Below are positions 6,603 through 15,669 of a stretch of DNA of 45,153 nt, piece by piece. The notes under the pieces are model-generated. The model did no database searches. It worked only from the letters and a program-made list of their open reading frames with translations, and was not told the origin of the DNA. The translations under genes and the position numbers were made by a program. Source of the DNA: Actinomyces sp. (lineage in GTDB: Bacteria > Actinomycetota > Actinomycetes > Actinomycetales > Actinomycetaceae); contig NZ_JARKVC010000027.1 of NCBI RefSeq assembly GCF_029851875.1, positions 1 through 45,153 of the forward strand. The letters run 5' to 3'. The first letter of the stretch is position 1. Every line of letters starts with the position of its first letter.

Positions 6603-7625
6603 ATGTCCTTTCCAGGGCGCAGCCCCGCACCGCACCATGTCGGCATGAGAACCCGGCCGCCCCGCCGCCAGCGCCGCGTGGCCTCGTCTGCCAGGCCGGT
6701 GGCGCCGCGCCGTCGGCCGGGTCCCTCTCACCGGCCCTTGTCCCCCAGCCACGCCTCCGTGCACACTCCCTCCCGGCTGCTGCGTCACACCTCGGCTCCT
6801 GCCCGCCCTCAGAGCGTGTGGCTCGGCCTTCTCCTCGTGGTCGTGGCGGTGACTGCTGTGCTTGTCCTGCTGCGTCCGCTTCTGGTACCTCACGAGGCAC
6901 AGGCGGCGCTCGGACTGGCTGCGACGGCGCAGGCTACGCCGAGCGTGACTGCCTCGCCCCCCGCCCAGGCTGGCCTGGCTCCCTCGGGGGCCTCAGACAG
7001 AGAGGGGCAGGAGGAGCCTGTGGCCTCACCGCAGCCGTCGGTACCACCGGTAGCCCGTACCGACGAGATGGGGATCGCCCACTCGGACACCACCGGTGAC
7101 GGCACCTGGCGCGTGGCAGTGGCGCTGCCGGCTCCCAGCACGCCGCGCTCGAGCACCCACCGCTACCTGTTGCAGGTGGAAGGCGGGACCGGTATCGACG
7201 CCGACGAGATCGCTCCCTTTGTCAACGCCGTGCTCAATGACGACCGGGGCTGGGCGGGTGTGGACGACGTCAGCTTTGAGCAGGTCCAGGACCCGGCCCA
7301 GGCAGACTTCACCCTCAACGTCGCCACTCCCGGCACCACGGACCAGCTGTGCGCTCCGCTGAGCACCGAAGGGCGTTGGAGCTGCCGGCAGGGAGCGACC
7401 GTCAACCTCAATGCCGACCGCTGGAGCTACCTCGTGCCCTGGTTCCCTGACGCCGAGACCTACCGCTCCTACCTGGTCAACCACGAGGTGGGCCACTGGC
7501 TGGGACGCGGGCACCTGCGCTGCCCGGGGGAGGGGCTCAAGGCGCCGACCATGATGCAGCAGAGCGGTGGCCTGGAGCGCTGCCTGGCCAACCCCTGGCC
7601 TACGCAGGACGGCCAGGCAGGGTAG
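6603..7625 (+). CDS. Membrane-anchored DUF3152 protein, zinc-protease-like
   Basis: A 340-residue protein with an Arg/Pro-rich cytoplasmic head, one membrane segment at about residues 70-95 (LGLLLVVVAVTAVLVLL), a Pro/Ala/Ser-rich linker, and a C-terminal extracytoplasmic DUF3152 domain (about 185-335). The domain has the metal-binding motif HEVGHWLGRGH, four cysteines likely in disulfides, and the ending MMQQSGG...CLANPWP typical of the family. The HExxHxxGxxH pattern is that of metzincin-like proteases, so extracellular proteolysis is plausible but not shown. A second ATG at 6645 is an alternative start. The 3' end overlaps the convergent hydrolase by 26 bases. Confidence 0.85.
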   Translation: MSFPGRSPAPHHVGMRTRPPRRQRRVASSARPVAPRRRPGPSHRPLSPSHASVHTPSRLLRHTSAPARPQSVWLGLLLVVVAVTAVLVLLRPLLVPHEAQAALGLAATAQATPSVTASPPAQAGLAPSGASDREGQEEPVASPQPSVPPVARTDEMGIAHSDTTGDGTWRVAVALPAPSTPRSSTHRYLLQVEGGTGIDADEIAPFVNAVLNDDRGWAGVDDVSFEQVQDPAQADFTLNVATPGTTDQLCAPLSTEGRWSCRQGATVNLNADRWSYLVPWFPDAETYRSYLVNHEVGHWLGRGHLRCPGEGLKAPTMMQQSGGLERCLANPWPTQDGQAG

Positions 7626-8511
7626 CGAGGGTCCCGGCAGCAGCCAGAGCGGCCTCGACCACCGTGTGAGCGTGGTCGATGATGACCTGGTGCGAGGCGT
7701 CTTCGGCAACCCGCACCGAGCCGGTGGCACCGCTGCGCGCCAGCAGCTCCTCAGCCCAGGGCTGCGGGCAGAGCAGGTCGTGGGTGCCCCGCACGATCTC
7801 CAGGCGCCCGCCGATGCCATTGATGCGCTCGGCGAAGGGGTAGCGCAGCACGAAGGGCAGGGTCCTGGCAGGCCAGACCAGGCCGGCGTGCAGGAAGCCG
7901 GAGACGGAGACCAGGGCCCCGGTCGGGCGCTCGTGGAGGCTGGATCGGGCGAAAGCCGCCGCCGCGCGCTCCAGCCGCTGCGTGCCAGGGCCCATGACCG
8001 GTGCGATGAGCACGAGCCGGCCAGCGAGGCGAGGGGCACGGCGCGCTAGCTCCAGGGCGACCTGGGTACCCATCGAGTGCCCCACGAGGACGGGGTTGTC
8101 TACGTCGAGCTCCTCGGACAGGTCGATCCGCTCCAGAAGGGCCTCGACGCTGGCAGCAAAGTCCTCCATCGTCATGGGCCTGCGCGGGCGCGGCAGGTTG
8201 GAGAAGCCGGGAAGGTCGACGACGAGCACGCGTCCGTAGCGGCGCAGCTCCTCGATGACCTCCTGGAAGAGCAGCGCACCAGCCGCCAGGCCGTGCAGGA
8301 GGACGAAGACCGGGCCGCCCTCGCCGTCGAGCTGAGCCACGTCCCAGGCCCGGACGCGACGATCACCGACGGCGCGGACCAGGACGTGGGCGTCGGGGGC
8401 GGGAGGCTCGTCAAAGTCCAGGTAGTTGCGGCCGACTCGCGCCTGGATGCGACGAGTGGCCTGCGAGTCCTGGGAGGCGAGGTTGCGGGAGGGTGCGTGG
8501 TGACGAGGCAT
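7600..8511 (-). CDS. Alpha/beta hydrolase
   Basis: A 303-residue alpha/beta-fold hydrolase of unknown substrate. Visible are the oxyanion strand VLLHGLAAG, the nucleophile elbow GHSMGT, a late Asp in GTHDLLCPQ and the catalytic His in DASHQVIID. The lid region between the elbow and the Asp holds an aromatic-rich stretch (FLHAGLVWPARTLPFVLRY). I chose the ATG at 8511, giving MPRHHAPS; the frame is open 17 codons further. No signal peptide. It converges on the DUF3152 gene with a 26-base tail-to-tail overlap. Such proteins include esterases, haloperoxidases and C-C hydrolases, and nothing here decides among them. Confidence 0.85.
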   Translation of the reverse strand: MPRHHAPSRNLASQDSQATRRIQARVGRNYLDFDEPPAPDAHVLVRAVGDRRVRAWDVAQLDGEGGPVFVLLHGLAAGALLFQEVIEELRRYGRVLVVDLPGFSNLPRPRRPMTMEDFAASVEALLERIDLSEELDVDNPVLVGHSMGTQVALELARRAPRLAGRLVLIAPVMGPGTQRLERAAAAFARSSLHERPTGALVSVSGFLHAGLVWPARTLPFVLRYPFAERINGIGGRLEIVRGTHDLLCPQPWAEELLARSGATGSVRVAEDASHQVIIDHAHTVVEAALAAAGTLATLPGRPA

Positions 8512-8777
8512 GGCTGTCCTGAAGGAGAAGGTGGTACGAGAGATTCTCGCACCGCCCCTCACCTCGCCTGGTCAGGATCCGGCGCCCGGAGCGCTCGCGC
8601 CGCGTCAGGCTCGTGCCGGGGAAGCCGTCGGTGCGGGTCCGGGCTCATGGTCCCGCACGGTGGGGCGGACGGTTCAGGTCACCGTCCCCCCGCCCGGGCA
8701 AGCCTGGTAGGCACAGGTCACTGGTGAGACCACAGCGGTGGGGGAATAGGGAGCCCAGCTAGATAGTTGAAAGCTGC

Positions 8778-9851
8778 ATGAAATCATTTGGATTCCTCAG
8801 CTTCGGTCACTACGGACACGGGAGCGGTCCCGGCGACCCCAGTGCCGCCCAGGCCCTCCAGGACGCCGTCGAGATCGCCGTCGGGGCTGACGAGATCGGC
8901 GTCAACGGCGCCTACTGGCGAGTCCACCACTATGCTCGCCAGGCCGCGGCACCGGTTCCCGTCCTCGCGGCGGCCGGCGCGCGCACCAAGCGCATCGAGG
9001 TGGGCACCGGCGTCATCGACATGCGCTACGAGAACCCTCTTCATCTGGCTGAGGAGCTGGGCGCACTCGATCTCCTGCTCGACCAGCGCATCGCCATCGG
9101 CATCTCACGAGGGTCCCCGGAGCAGGCGCTGCGCGGCTGGGAGTCCTTCGGGTACACCGGCTCCACCGACCCTCGCGGTGCTGACATCGCCTACGCGCAC
9201 ACCGAGCAGTTCCTGGCCGCCGTCAACGGCGTACCTCAGGCCAAGCTGGACAAGGGCGGCATGCTCATGGAGGGCGAGCCGCTGACGACTCCCGGCCTAC
9301 GCATCGAGCCGCACTCTCCTGGTCTGCAGCGCAGGTTGTGGTGGGGAGCCGGATCACGTGACACCGCCGAGTGGACAGCGCGTCAGGGGCTGAACCTCAT
9401 GAGCTCGACCCTGATCACCGAGGCCACCGGCGCGGCCTTTGCGGATCTTCAGCTGGAGCAGATCAGGCGCTACAAGGACGCCTGGCGGGCGGCCGGGCAC
9501 GACTGGACGCCGCGCGTGAGCGTCTCGCGCTCGATCTTCCCGATCGTCTCCGACCTGGACCGTCAGCTCTTCGGACTGCGTGGTGAGGACTCACAGGACC
9601 AGATCGGCATGATCGACGGCCTGCGATCGACCTTCGGCAAGACCTACGCGGCCGAGCCGGACGTACTGGTGGAACAGCTGGCGGCGGACGTCGCCGTCCA
9701 GGAGGCCGATACCCTCATGCTCACCGTCCCCAGCCAGCTGGGCGTGGACTACAACCTGCACGTCCTTCAGACCTTTGCCGAGCACGTGGCTCCGGCACTG
9801 GGCTGGCAGCCCAGCACGGCCGGCCCGGCCACCGGCTACGCGCTGGACTGA
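8778..9851 (+). CDS. LLM class flavin-dependent oxidoreductase
   Basis: A 357-residue bacterial-luciferase-like TIM-barrel oxidoreductase. It begins with FGFLSFGHYGHGSG, has an early WRVHHYARQ block comparable to the E/W-H-H flavin-side motif of the family, the strand RIEVGTGVIDMRYENPLHLAEELGALDLL, and GISRGSPEQALRGW. These proteins use FMN or F420 to oxidise varied substrates. The ATG at 8778 follows an A/T-rich stretch (AGTTGAAAGCTGC) unlike the GC-rich surroundings, with no strong Shine-Dalgarno. About 266 bases separate it from the divergent hydrolase start at 8511; I see no further gene there. Substrate unknown. Confidence 0.9.
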   Translation: MKSFGFLSFGHYGHGSGPGDPSAAQALQDAVEIAVGADEIGVNGAYWRVHHYARQAAAPVPVLAAAGARTKRIEVGTGVIDMRYENPLHLAEELGALDLLLDQRIAIGISRGSPEQALRGWESFGYTGSTDPRGADIAYAHTEQFLAAVNGVPQAKLDKGGMLMEGEPLTTPGLRIEPHSPGLQRRLWWGAGSRDTAEWTARQGLNLMSSTLITEATGAAFADLQLEQIRRYKDAWRAAGHDWTPRVSVSRSIFPIVSDLDRQLFGLRGEDSQDQIGMIDGLRSTFGKTYAAEPDVLVEQLAADVAVQEADTLMLTVPSQLGVDYNLHVLQTFAEHVAPALGWQPSTAGPATGYALD

Positions 9852-9936
9852 GCGCCCAGGACGCCTGTGGGAAGTCCCCGGCCTGCCGACTCGTGGCAGG
9901 GCCAACGAGCGGGGCCGGGAACTGGCGGCAAGAGTC

Positions 9937-11346
9937 CTACTGTGCCGAGGGCCCCTGCGGCTGGGGCGGCTGGAGGGGCCCTAGTGGCTGGGCTGACCCC
10001 TGGGCCGGGTCCTGCGGCTGAGGCTGTGGGGCGTTGCGGGGACGCGGCCTCGGGTCGGCCAGCCGCAGCACGTCGCGCGGGACGTCATAGTGCACGCCCG
10101 GGTAGCGCCCGAACTGCTCCTCGCTAGTGACCTGGGGGCGCGTGGCGTCCAGGACGGCCAGGACCTGCGCAGGCGTGGGCCACACCCCTGAGGACAGGGA
10201 ACCTGCTGGCTGCACGGGCGGGAACCAGGCCGTGTTCTCCTGGGGGCGGAACATGAGGCGACCAGGCCGCCTCCGGTCGCGCAGCGCGTGCGCGCGCCAG
10301 GTCGTCACCGGGTGGGAGGCCATCCACACGCTCAGGTGCAGCCAGAAGCCCTTCTCACGGGTGGCACGGTCCGCCAGGGCGTGGAGGTTGACCTGCGAGC
10401 CCAGGTACTTGCCCGCGGCCAGCAGCCCCATGACCCCGGGCACTCCCTGAGGCGCCAGGGCGTAGCCGTGGTTGTCCGCCGTGTACTCCTGGGCGCGCGA
10501 GAGCGCGGGGCCCAGCAGCGGGACCTGAGCGGCGAGCTGAGTGAACAGGAGACGGACATAGCCCACGTGCCCGGCTGCCAGGTGGCCGACCTCGTGGGAG
10601 ATGACGAAGCGCAGTGCCTGCGGGTCACGGGCGGCGCCGCCGACCTCGAACAGGTCGGAGTAGACCACCACGAAGCGGCGGAACCCGTGACCGGCAGCGA
10701 AGGCGTTGATCTGGCCGTTTCCGAGCAGCACGTAGGCGTCAGGCACGCGGCGCATGCCAAAGGCCTGGGCCGCCTCGACCACCATCCGGTAGCCCTCAGG
10801 GAACTGGGTAGGACTCATCTGCACGCCCTGGCCTCGAAGCTGGGCGTACAGGAGGGCGCGCACGATCCAGATGACGATCGGCATGACGGGCAGGATCATG
10901 AGGACCTGGGAGACGATCCCGCCGTCGGTGAGCAGGTTGTGCAGCTCGGTCGTGATCTCGCCAGCGCTGCCCTCCTCCACAGCGTCCCCGGTCAGGGCCA
11001 TCCACACCAGGGTCACGGTCCACAGCAGGTAGCCGAGCACCGTGACGACCGCGCTGACCCACACCAGCGGCATCTCTACGGGGTGGCGCAGGCCGGGCAC
11101 GCCGCCCAGTCCGTGGACGGTAGCGCCGTTGAGGAACGACGGCGGCTGGGGGCCGACGGGCTGGCCGCCGACGGGCGGGGCCTGGTGGCTGGCAGGCTGC
11201 GTACCGGGGGCTGCTGGCCGGGTGCAGGGGGCGGCCGGGCGGGCGTAGGGGTCAGAGGATGCGGTCACCGGCGGGCCCTGGACGGGCGGCTCGCTCGGCT
11301 GCGAGCCTGGAACGGGCGACGGTGGCTGGAAAGGTCCATCGGTCAT
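9937..11346 (-). CDS. M48 family zinc metallopeptidase, membrane
   Basis: A 469-residue protein. Residues 1-90 are rich in Pro, Gln and Ala with a short degenerate repeat (RPAAP.T.PA). Two membrane segments follow (WVSAVVTVLGYLLWTVTLVWM and VLMILPVMPIVIWIVRALLY). The peptidase core has YVLLGNGQINAFAAG and the zinc motif HEVGHLAAGH, with the third ligand Glu probably in AQEYTADNHGYALAP. The family (HtpX/Ste24-like) degrades membrane proteins from the cytosolic side. The C-terminal 100 residues are Pro/Gln-rich. It is transcribed divergently from the PTH2 gene, with about 65 bases between starts. Confidence 0.88.
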   Translation of the reverse strand: MTDGPFQPPSPVPGSQPSEPPVQGPPVTASSDPYARPAAPCTRPAAPGTQPASHQAPPVGGQPVGPQPPSFLNGATVHGLGGVPGLRHPVEMPLVWVSAVVTVLGYLLWTVTLVWMALTGDAVEEGSAGEITTELHNLLTDGGIVSQVLMILPVMPIVIWIVRALLYAQLRGQGVQMSPTQFPEGYRMVVEAAQAFGMRRVPDAYVLLGNGQINAFAAGHGFRRFVVVYSDLFEVGGAARDPQALRFVISHEVGHLAAGHVGYVRLLFTQLAAQVPLLGPALSRAQEYTADNHGYALAPQGVPGVMGLLAAGKYLGSQVNLHALADRATREKGFWLHLSVWMASHPVTTWRAHALRDRRRPGRLMFRPQENTAWFPPVQPAGSLSSGVWPTPAQVLAVLDATRPQVTSEEQFGRYPGVHYDVPRDVLRLADPRPRPRNAPQPQPQDPAQGSAQPLGPLQPPQPQGPSAQ

Positions 11347-11411
11347 GGCACCACGTTAGCGACGCTCCTTGTGGGTCGGGCACGAGGTCTGCTCCGCGGT
11401 ACGGTCGGGTC

Positions 11412-12233
11412 GTGCGTGCCTGTGGATCCTCACCTGCCTGCCCTCCGCCCCTCTCACCCTTGACGGCCCAGGCCGACGCACCGGCTGGCTCCAGCACGCC
11501 GTGGGGCATGCAGATCGCGGTGCGCTACGACAAGGTCCACCCGCCCCGGCGTGTCGACGTCGCCGAGGCCGTCGCCCGCGCCGTCGTCGCCCTCCTCGCC
11601 TCGTCTGAGGCCGCGGAGGGCGGGCCGTGGCACGAGGCCGTGACCTACTGGCGGGAGGGACGTATTCGCAAGCTGGTACGGCGCGCTCGCGGGGCGCGCT
11701 GGGACGAGGTCCAGGGTCTTGCGGGCCTGAGCGTCACTCAGGACGGGCCGCGTGGCTGGGGGCAGGCCTGCGCGCGCGCCTTCGTCCCGGCGCCGGTGCG
11801 TCCCCTGCCGACGGCGCTGGCCAGGACCCAGGTCGAGGGCACCCACTTCCCGCACGGCCACGAGCTGCCTGCGGCGCCTGCCGCCGTTACTGCGGCCTTG
11901 CAGCGCGACCCGCAGGCACGGATCGAGGACGTCATCGCGCTGGGCTCCGCCTCCGGGAGCAGGGACGCGCTCGTGAGGATCGAGGTCACGCCTGTGGAAG
12001 AGATGACGAGTGGCAAGCTGTGCGCCCAGGTCGCTCACGCCGCCCAGCTGGCCTGGCAGAGCCACGACATGCCCGCTCGCCTGCGTCAGGCGTGGGCGCA
12101 GGACGGGTTCCGCGTGCGCGTTGACTTTCCTGCGCGGCAGGTCTGGGAGAGTACCTCCCGCCCCGTCAGCGTCGTGGACGCCGGCCTGACCGAGCTTGAC
12201 GGGCCGACGGAGACCACGCGCGCCTGGTGGTGA
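11412..12233 (+). CDS. Peptidyl-tRNA hydrolase PTH2-like protein
   Basis: About 273 residues in the form found in actinobacteria: an N-terminal part starting WGMQIAVRYDKVHPPRRVDV with a WREGRIRKLVRRARG motif, and a C-terminal Pth2-like part with DALVRIEVTPVEEMTSGKLCAQVAHAAQLAW. The GK.CAQ.AHA signature is the substrate and catalytic helix of archaeal-type peptidyl-tRNA hydrolase 2, which frees tRNA from stalled peptides. The start is uncertain: GTG 11412, TTG 11460 and ATG 11508 are all in frame; because family members carry a Trp before MQ, an upstream start is more likely. Sequence relation is clear, activity is inferred. Confidence 0.75.
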   Translation: MRACGSSPACPPPLSPLTAQADAPAGSSTPWGMQIAVRYDKVHPPRRVDVAEAVARAVVALLASSEAAEGGPWHEAVTYWREGRIRKLVRRARGARWDEVQGLAGLSVTQDGPRGWGQACARAFVPAPVRPLPTALARTQVEGTHFPHGHELPAAPAAVTAALQRDPQARIEDVIALGSASGSRDALVRIEVTPVEEMTSGKLCAQVAHAAQLAWQSHDMPARLRQAWAQDGFRVRVDFPARQVWESTSRPVSVVDAGLTELDGPTETTRAWW

Positions 12234-12288
12234 GCGCGGGAACGCTGAGGCAGGGGAGCGGGCGCCTGGAGAAGATGAGGGCAGCTGC

Positions 12289-12948
12289 TCAGGCAACGAC
12301 CTTGACGGTGGCCGCCTGCCTCACACGGGCCTCGTCCTGCTCCTCCGCGGGCTCGGGCGTGCCCCGGAAGACCCACAGGCGCATGAGGACGTAGAGGTAG
12401 ACACCCTCGCAGCAGGCTGAGACAAAGCGAGCGAGCTCGGCGTTGACCCCCAGCCAGTGCAGCAGGCTGGACAGGCCGAGGATGAAGATGACGTACTGGC
12501 TGGCCAGCCCCACCAGGTAGCGCGACCCCTGGGCCGCGAGGTGCCCGTGCGCCTGGAAGTTCAGCCACCGGTTGAGCAGCAGCGAGTAGGCCCCGGCCAC
12601 GGCGTAGCCGATCGTGACGGCCAGGGGGTAGAACAGGTGCAGGTGCTCGTAAGCCGTCCACAGGATCGAGACGTCCAGGAGGAAGGCCGATCCGTTGATG
12701 AGCGCGTACCCCACGAAGGTCACCGGAACGAGTCGACGCACAAAGCCAGGCAGCAGGCGGTGAATCCGGCTGATCACGCGGAGGAAGACCTGAGGGGCGC
12801 GGCGGGAGGGGTCATTGAGGCGCTCAGCCAGACGCTGCCGTGAGGAGGACGGCGCGGTCACCTGAGCGCTCTCCTGCTTCACCACGCCTCCTGTGGGGAA
12901 TGTGCTGTCTGTCAGGGACGAGTCTGTCTTCTTGGCCAGGACTCCCAC
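12289..12948 (-). CDS. GtrA family membrane protein
   Basis: A 219-residue protein with a hydrophilic head of about 75 residues and four predicted membrane helices, beginning at LVPVTFVGYALINGSAFLLDV. The motif Y.LNR.LNF (SLLLNRWLNFQAHG) between helices two and three is diagnostic for the GtrA/DPMS family, which is thought to help flip or use polyprenyl-linked sugars. The last 25 residues are charged. No glycosyltransferase gene is adjacent. It follows the HAD gene on the same strand after a hairpin, so it is probably separately transcribed. Confidence 0.88.
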   Translation of the reverse strand: MGVLAKKTDSSLTDSTFPTGGVVKQESAQVTAPSSSRQRLAERLNDPSRRAPQVFLRVISRIHRLLPGFVRRLVPVTFVGYALINGSAFLLDVSILWTAYEHLHLFYPLAVTIGYAVAGAYSLLLNRWLNFQAHGHLAAQGSRYLVGLASQYVIFILGLSSLLHWLGVNAELARFVSACCEGVYLYVLMRLWVFRGTPEPAEEQDEARVRQAATVKVVA

Positions 12949-12979
12949 AAGGTCTCAGGGATGAGACTTCGTACCAGGT

Positions 12980-13003
12980 GGCCTCCTCCTGAGGGAGGAG
13001 GCC
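12980..13003 (-). terminator. Perfect 10-bp hairpin, likely terminator of the HAD gene
   Basis: GGCCTCCTCC (12980-12989) and GGAGGAGGCC (12994-13003) pair exactly around a 4-base loop. It lies 20 bases after the end of the reverse-strand HAD gene and before GtrA. There is no T-run, as is common in high-GC bacteria. Confidence 0.65.
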
Positions 13004-13022
13004 GGTCTCAGTCCTCACTCCC

Positions 13023-13685
13023 TCAGTCCTCAAGGGTGGCGCACTGAGCCCGCTGCAGCGCCTGGACGACCCCGGCCCGCAGCACCGCCCCGCCGGCGTC
13101 GGCGCGGTGGTGAAGGGTGCGGATACCCAGGGCTGCTGCGGCGGCGATGTTCTCGGCGTCGTCATCGACGAACAGCGCCTCGTGCGCCTCCACCCCGGCT
13201 CGCTCCAGCACGGTGGTGAAGTAGCGTGGGTCCGGCTTGGCCACCCCCAGGGTGCAGGAGTAGGCGTCAAGGTCGCACAGCCCGTCATAGTGCAGGTGGG
13301 TGCGCATCCACTCCATCCGCTCGCGCTGCTGGTTGGTGGCCAGCACCGTGAGGTACCCCGCCTGCCGCAGCTGCACTACGAGATCACGGGCCGTCGGGTC
13401 AGGGGTGGCCTGCCACCACAGAGCGGCCAGCTCCTTGGGCGCGCTGGGCAGCCGCAGGCGCTCGACCAGGCGCGTGAGAAGCTCCATGAGGCTCTCCCTG
13501 CCCTCCAGCGCCGAGACCTCCTCGCGCAGGAGGGCCTCGCAGAACTCCTCTCCCGCGGCGTCAGCCAGCGCCTGGTGCCACGGGGTGCCGATGAGCTGCA
13601 GGACGCCGTCGGCGTCGAGCAGGACGGCGCGGACCGAGGTGGTGGCGGCAGGAGGGAGCGGGGCGGCAGCGGTGGGAGTGCTCAT
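13023..13685 (-). CDS. HAD family hydrolase
   Basis: A 220-residue haloacid-dehalogenase-type phosphatase. The four motifs are present: AVLLDADGVL (nucleophile Asp and acid Asp), VLATNQQ (motif II Thr), GVAKPDPRYF (motif III Lys) and ALFVDDDAENI (motif IV acids, with AAAALGIRTLHH after it). The cap domain between motifs I and II is helical (C1 type), and the order resembles HAD IA proteins. The substrate, probably a small phosphate ester, is not readable. I chose ATG 13685 (MSTPTAAAP); the frame extends upstream into the promoter of the divergent aminopeptidase. Starts are 64 bases apart. Confidence 0.88.
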   Translation of the reverse strand: MSTPTAAAPLPPAATTSVRAVLLDADGVLQLIGTPWHQALADAAGEEFCEALLREEVSALEGRESLMELLTRLVERLRLPSAPKELAALWWQATPDPTARDLVVQLRQAGYLTVLATNQQRERMEWMRTHLHYDGLCDLDAYSCTLGVAKPDPRYFTTVLERAGVEAHEALFVDDDAENIAAAAALGIRTLHHRADAGGAVLRAGVVQALQRAQCATLED

Positions 13686-13749
13686 GAGCCGATCATGCCC
13701 TGGGCCCGGCACCGCCGCCCTGTCACGCACTGGTGCCACACTTGAAGGC

Positions 13750-15162
13750 ATGTCAGCGCACACCTACAGCCAGACCCTGTATGACGTCGACGCCTACGCG
13801 GCCTCGCTCGCGGAGCTCGTCGTCTCCTCGCCGACCTCCTACCACGCCGTCGCCACTGCCGGCGCGCGCCTGCAGGCCGTCGGCTTCAGCCAGGTCGATG
13901 AGAAGCACACCTGGAACGAGGTCCCCACGCGTGGCTACGTCCTGCGCGACGGCGCCGTCATCGCCTGGATGCTGCCGGACTCGCCCGGCCAGCACACCGG
14001 CCTGCGGATCCTGGGCGCCCACACGGACTCTCCCGCTCTCAAGCTCAAGCCCACCGGGGCCGCCACCAGCCACGGCTTCCAGCTCATCAACGCCGAGGTC
14101 TACGGCGGCCCGCTCCTCAATTCCTTCCTCGATCGTGAGCTGGGGCTGGCCGGTCGCCTGGTCACCCGTGACGGCGAGGTCCACCTTGTGCGCACCGGGC
14201 CGGTCGCTCGTGTGGCCCAGGTCGCCCCCCACCTGGACCGCGGGGTCAACGACTCCCTCCACCTCAACCCGCAGGCCAACCTCCTGCCGCTGTGGACCCT
14301 CCTGGACGACGCCGCAGGCGCGCCGACCAGCGTCAGCGGCCTCGCCCCTGCCCGCTCGGCCACGCGCCACGACGACCCAGCCTCTCGTGGTGAGCGCGGC
14401 GCCGTCGAGGAGTACCTGTGCGAGCTCGCCGGTATCGACCCGGCCGACCTCGCCTTCCACGACGTCCTCACCTTCCCTACCGAGGCTCCGGCTCGCTTCG
14501 GGCGTCACGGCGAGTTCCTCGCCTCCTCCCGCCTGGACAACCTCTCTTCGGTCAGCGCGGGCCTGGTGGCTCTGGAGGCGTTGGCGGCCGGGGACGGGAG
14601 CGCCTGGGACGCTGCGGGAGCACGCGACGCGATCGTCTTTGTGGCCAATGACCACGAAGAGGTGGGGTCGGAGTCCCGCTCAGGGGCCGCTGGCCCCTTC
14701 CTGGAGCAGGTGCTGAGCCGTCTGGCCGGCGCCATGGGCTTTGAGGGGGACGCGCGCCAGGCGCTCCTGGCCCGCTCGGTGTGCGTGAGCGCCGATGCCG
14801 GGCACTCGGTCCACCCCGAGTACTCCCAGCTGCACGACCCGGTGGTCCAGCCCCTGCTCAACCGCGGACCGCTGACCAAGATCAACGCGGGTCAGCGCTA
14901 CGCCACCGACGCCGTCGGCGTGGCCGTGTGGGAGCGAGCGTGCCGCGCTGCCGGCGTGCCCTCGCAGAGCTTCGTGTCCCACAACGCCGTAGCCTGCGGT
15001 ACGACCATCGGCCCGATCACAGCGGCACGCCTGGGCGTGACGACGGTGGACATCGGCCAGCCGCTGCTGTCCATGCACTCCCTGCGTGAGATGTGCGGCG
15101 TTGAGGACGGGCCCTGGATGGCTCAGGCGATCCGCGCCTACTGGGCCGGGGACCAGGCGTGA
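13750..15162 (+). CDS. M18 family aminopeptidase
   Basis: A 470-residue cytosolic metallo-aminopeptidase that removes N-terminal (often acidic) residues from peptides. Metal and catalytic motifs of clan MH seen in order: GAHTDSPALKLKP, DRGVNDSLHLNPQ, FVANDHEEVGSESRSGA, SADAGHSVHPEY and, near the end, SMHSLREMCG with the last zinc His. Length is slightly above the family's usual 430. The ATG at 13750 sits 64 bases from the divergent HAD start. The last four bases overlap the start of the YchJ-like gene (GTGA), so both are translated from one message. It would process peptides brought in by the importer at 24286-30401. Confidence 0.93.
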   Translation: MSAHTYSQTLYDVDAYAASLAELVVSSPTSYHAVATAGARLQAVGFSQVDEKHTWNEVPTRGYVLRDGAVIAWMLPDSPGQHTGLRILGAHTDSPALKLKPTGAATSHGFQLINAEVYGGPLLNSFLDRELGLAGRLVTRDGEVHLVRTGPVARVAQVAPHLDRGVNDSLHLNPQANLLPLWTLLDDAAGAPTSVSGLAPARSATRHDDPASRGERGAVEEYLCELAGIDPADLAFHDVLTFPTEAPARFGRHGEFLASSRLDNLSSVSAGLVALEALAAGDGSAWDAAGARDAIVFVANDHEEVGSESRSGAAGPFLEQVLSRLAGAMGFEGDARQALLARSVCVSADAGHSVHPEYSQLHDPVVQPLLNRGPLTKINAGQRYATDAVGVAVWERACRAAGVPSQSFVSHNAVACGTTIGPITAARLGVTTVDIGQPLLSMHSLREMCGVEDGPWMAQAIRAYWAGDQA

Positions 15163-15596
15163 GCCCAGCGTCCGTGCTGCGCGCTGGGGCCGGGTCGAGC
15201 GATCCGTGCCCCTGCGGGAGCGGGAGGACCTTCGGACAGTGCTGCCAGGCCCTGCTCGACGGTGAGGCCGCAGCCAGTGCTGAGGCGTTGATGCGGTCGC
15301 GCTACACCGCCTTCGCCCTGGGGGACGAGGACCATCTCTTCCGTTCCTGGTGGCCGACCACCCGGCCTGAGGGCCCCTACTGCCACCCGGGCACGCAGTG
15401 GACCGGGCTGGAGGTCGAGGAGGTTCACGGTGGCGGGTCTGAGGCAGCCGACGGCGAGGAGGCCTGCGTGACCTTCACCGCGCGCTTCCTCACCTCAGAC
15501 CTGCGGGGCAGGGTGGTGGCGGGCCAGATGCGCGAGCGCTCGACCTTCCGCAAGCGTGCCGGGCGCTGGTTCTACGTCGACGGCCAGGCGCTGTGA
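15159..15596 (+). CDS. YchJ-family SEC-C motif protein
   Basis: A 145-residue protein with an N-terminal SEC-C zinc knuckle CPCGSGRTFGQCC (about residues 17-29), then LMRSRYTAFALGDEDHLFRSW, the characteristic start of the YchJ/UPF0225 NTF2-like domain, which continues to the end (ARFLTSDLRG...RERSTFRKRAGRWFYVDG). The zinc motif is shared with SecA tails. Function is unknown. It starts with GTG overlapping the aminopeptidase stop, indicating translational coupling. Length fits the family. Confidence 0.9.
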   Translation: MSPASVLRAGAGSSDPCPCGSGRTFGQCCQALLDGEAAASAEALMRSRYTAFALGDEDHLFRSWWPTTRPEGPYCHPGTQWTGLEVEEVHGGGSEAADGEEACVTFTARFLTSDLRGRVVAGQMRERSTFRKRAGRWFYVDGQAL

Positions 15597-15603
15597 GCGA
15601 GAC

Positions 15604-15636
15604 GGCGGGGCAGAGGGATGTCTCCTCTGCCCCGCC
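15604..15636. terminator. 13-bp hairpin between convergent genes
   Basis: GGCGGGGCAGAGG (15604-15616) and CCTCTGCCCCGCC (15624-15636) pair perfectly around a 7-base loop. It lies between the stop of the YchJ-like gene and the stop of the reverse-strand oxidoreductase, so it can end transcription in both directions. No T-run on the forward side. Confidence 0.75.
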
Positions 15637-15669
15637 CTCGTACTGAGGCTCAGCGCCTTCAGGTGGTTA

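Noticed and set aside
9852-9936. Terminator between the LLM gene and the M48 gene
   Set aside because: GGCCTGCC and GGCAGGGCC can pair only with a bulge; not convincing.
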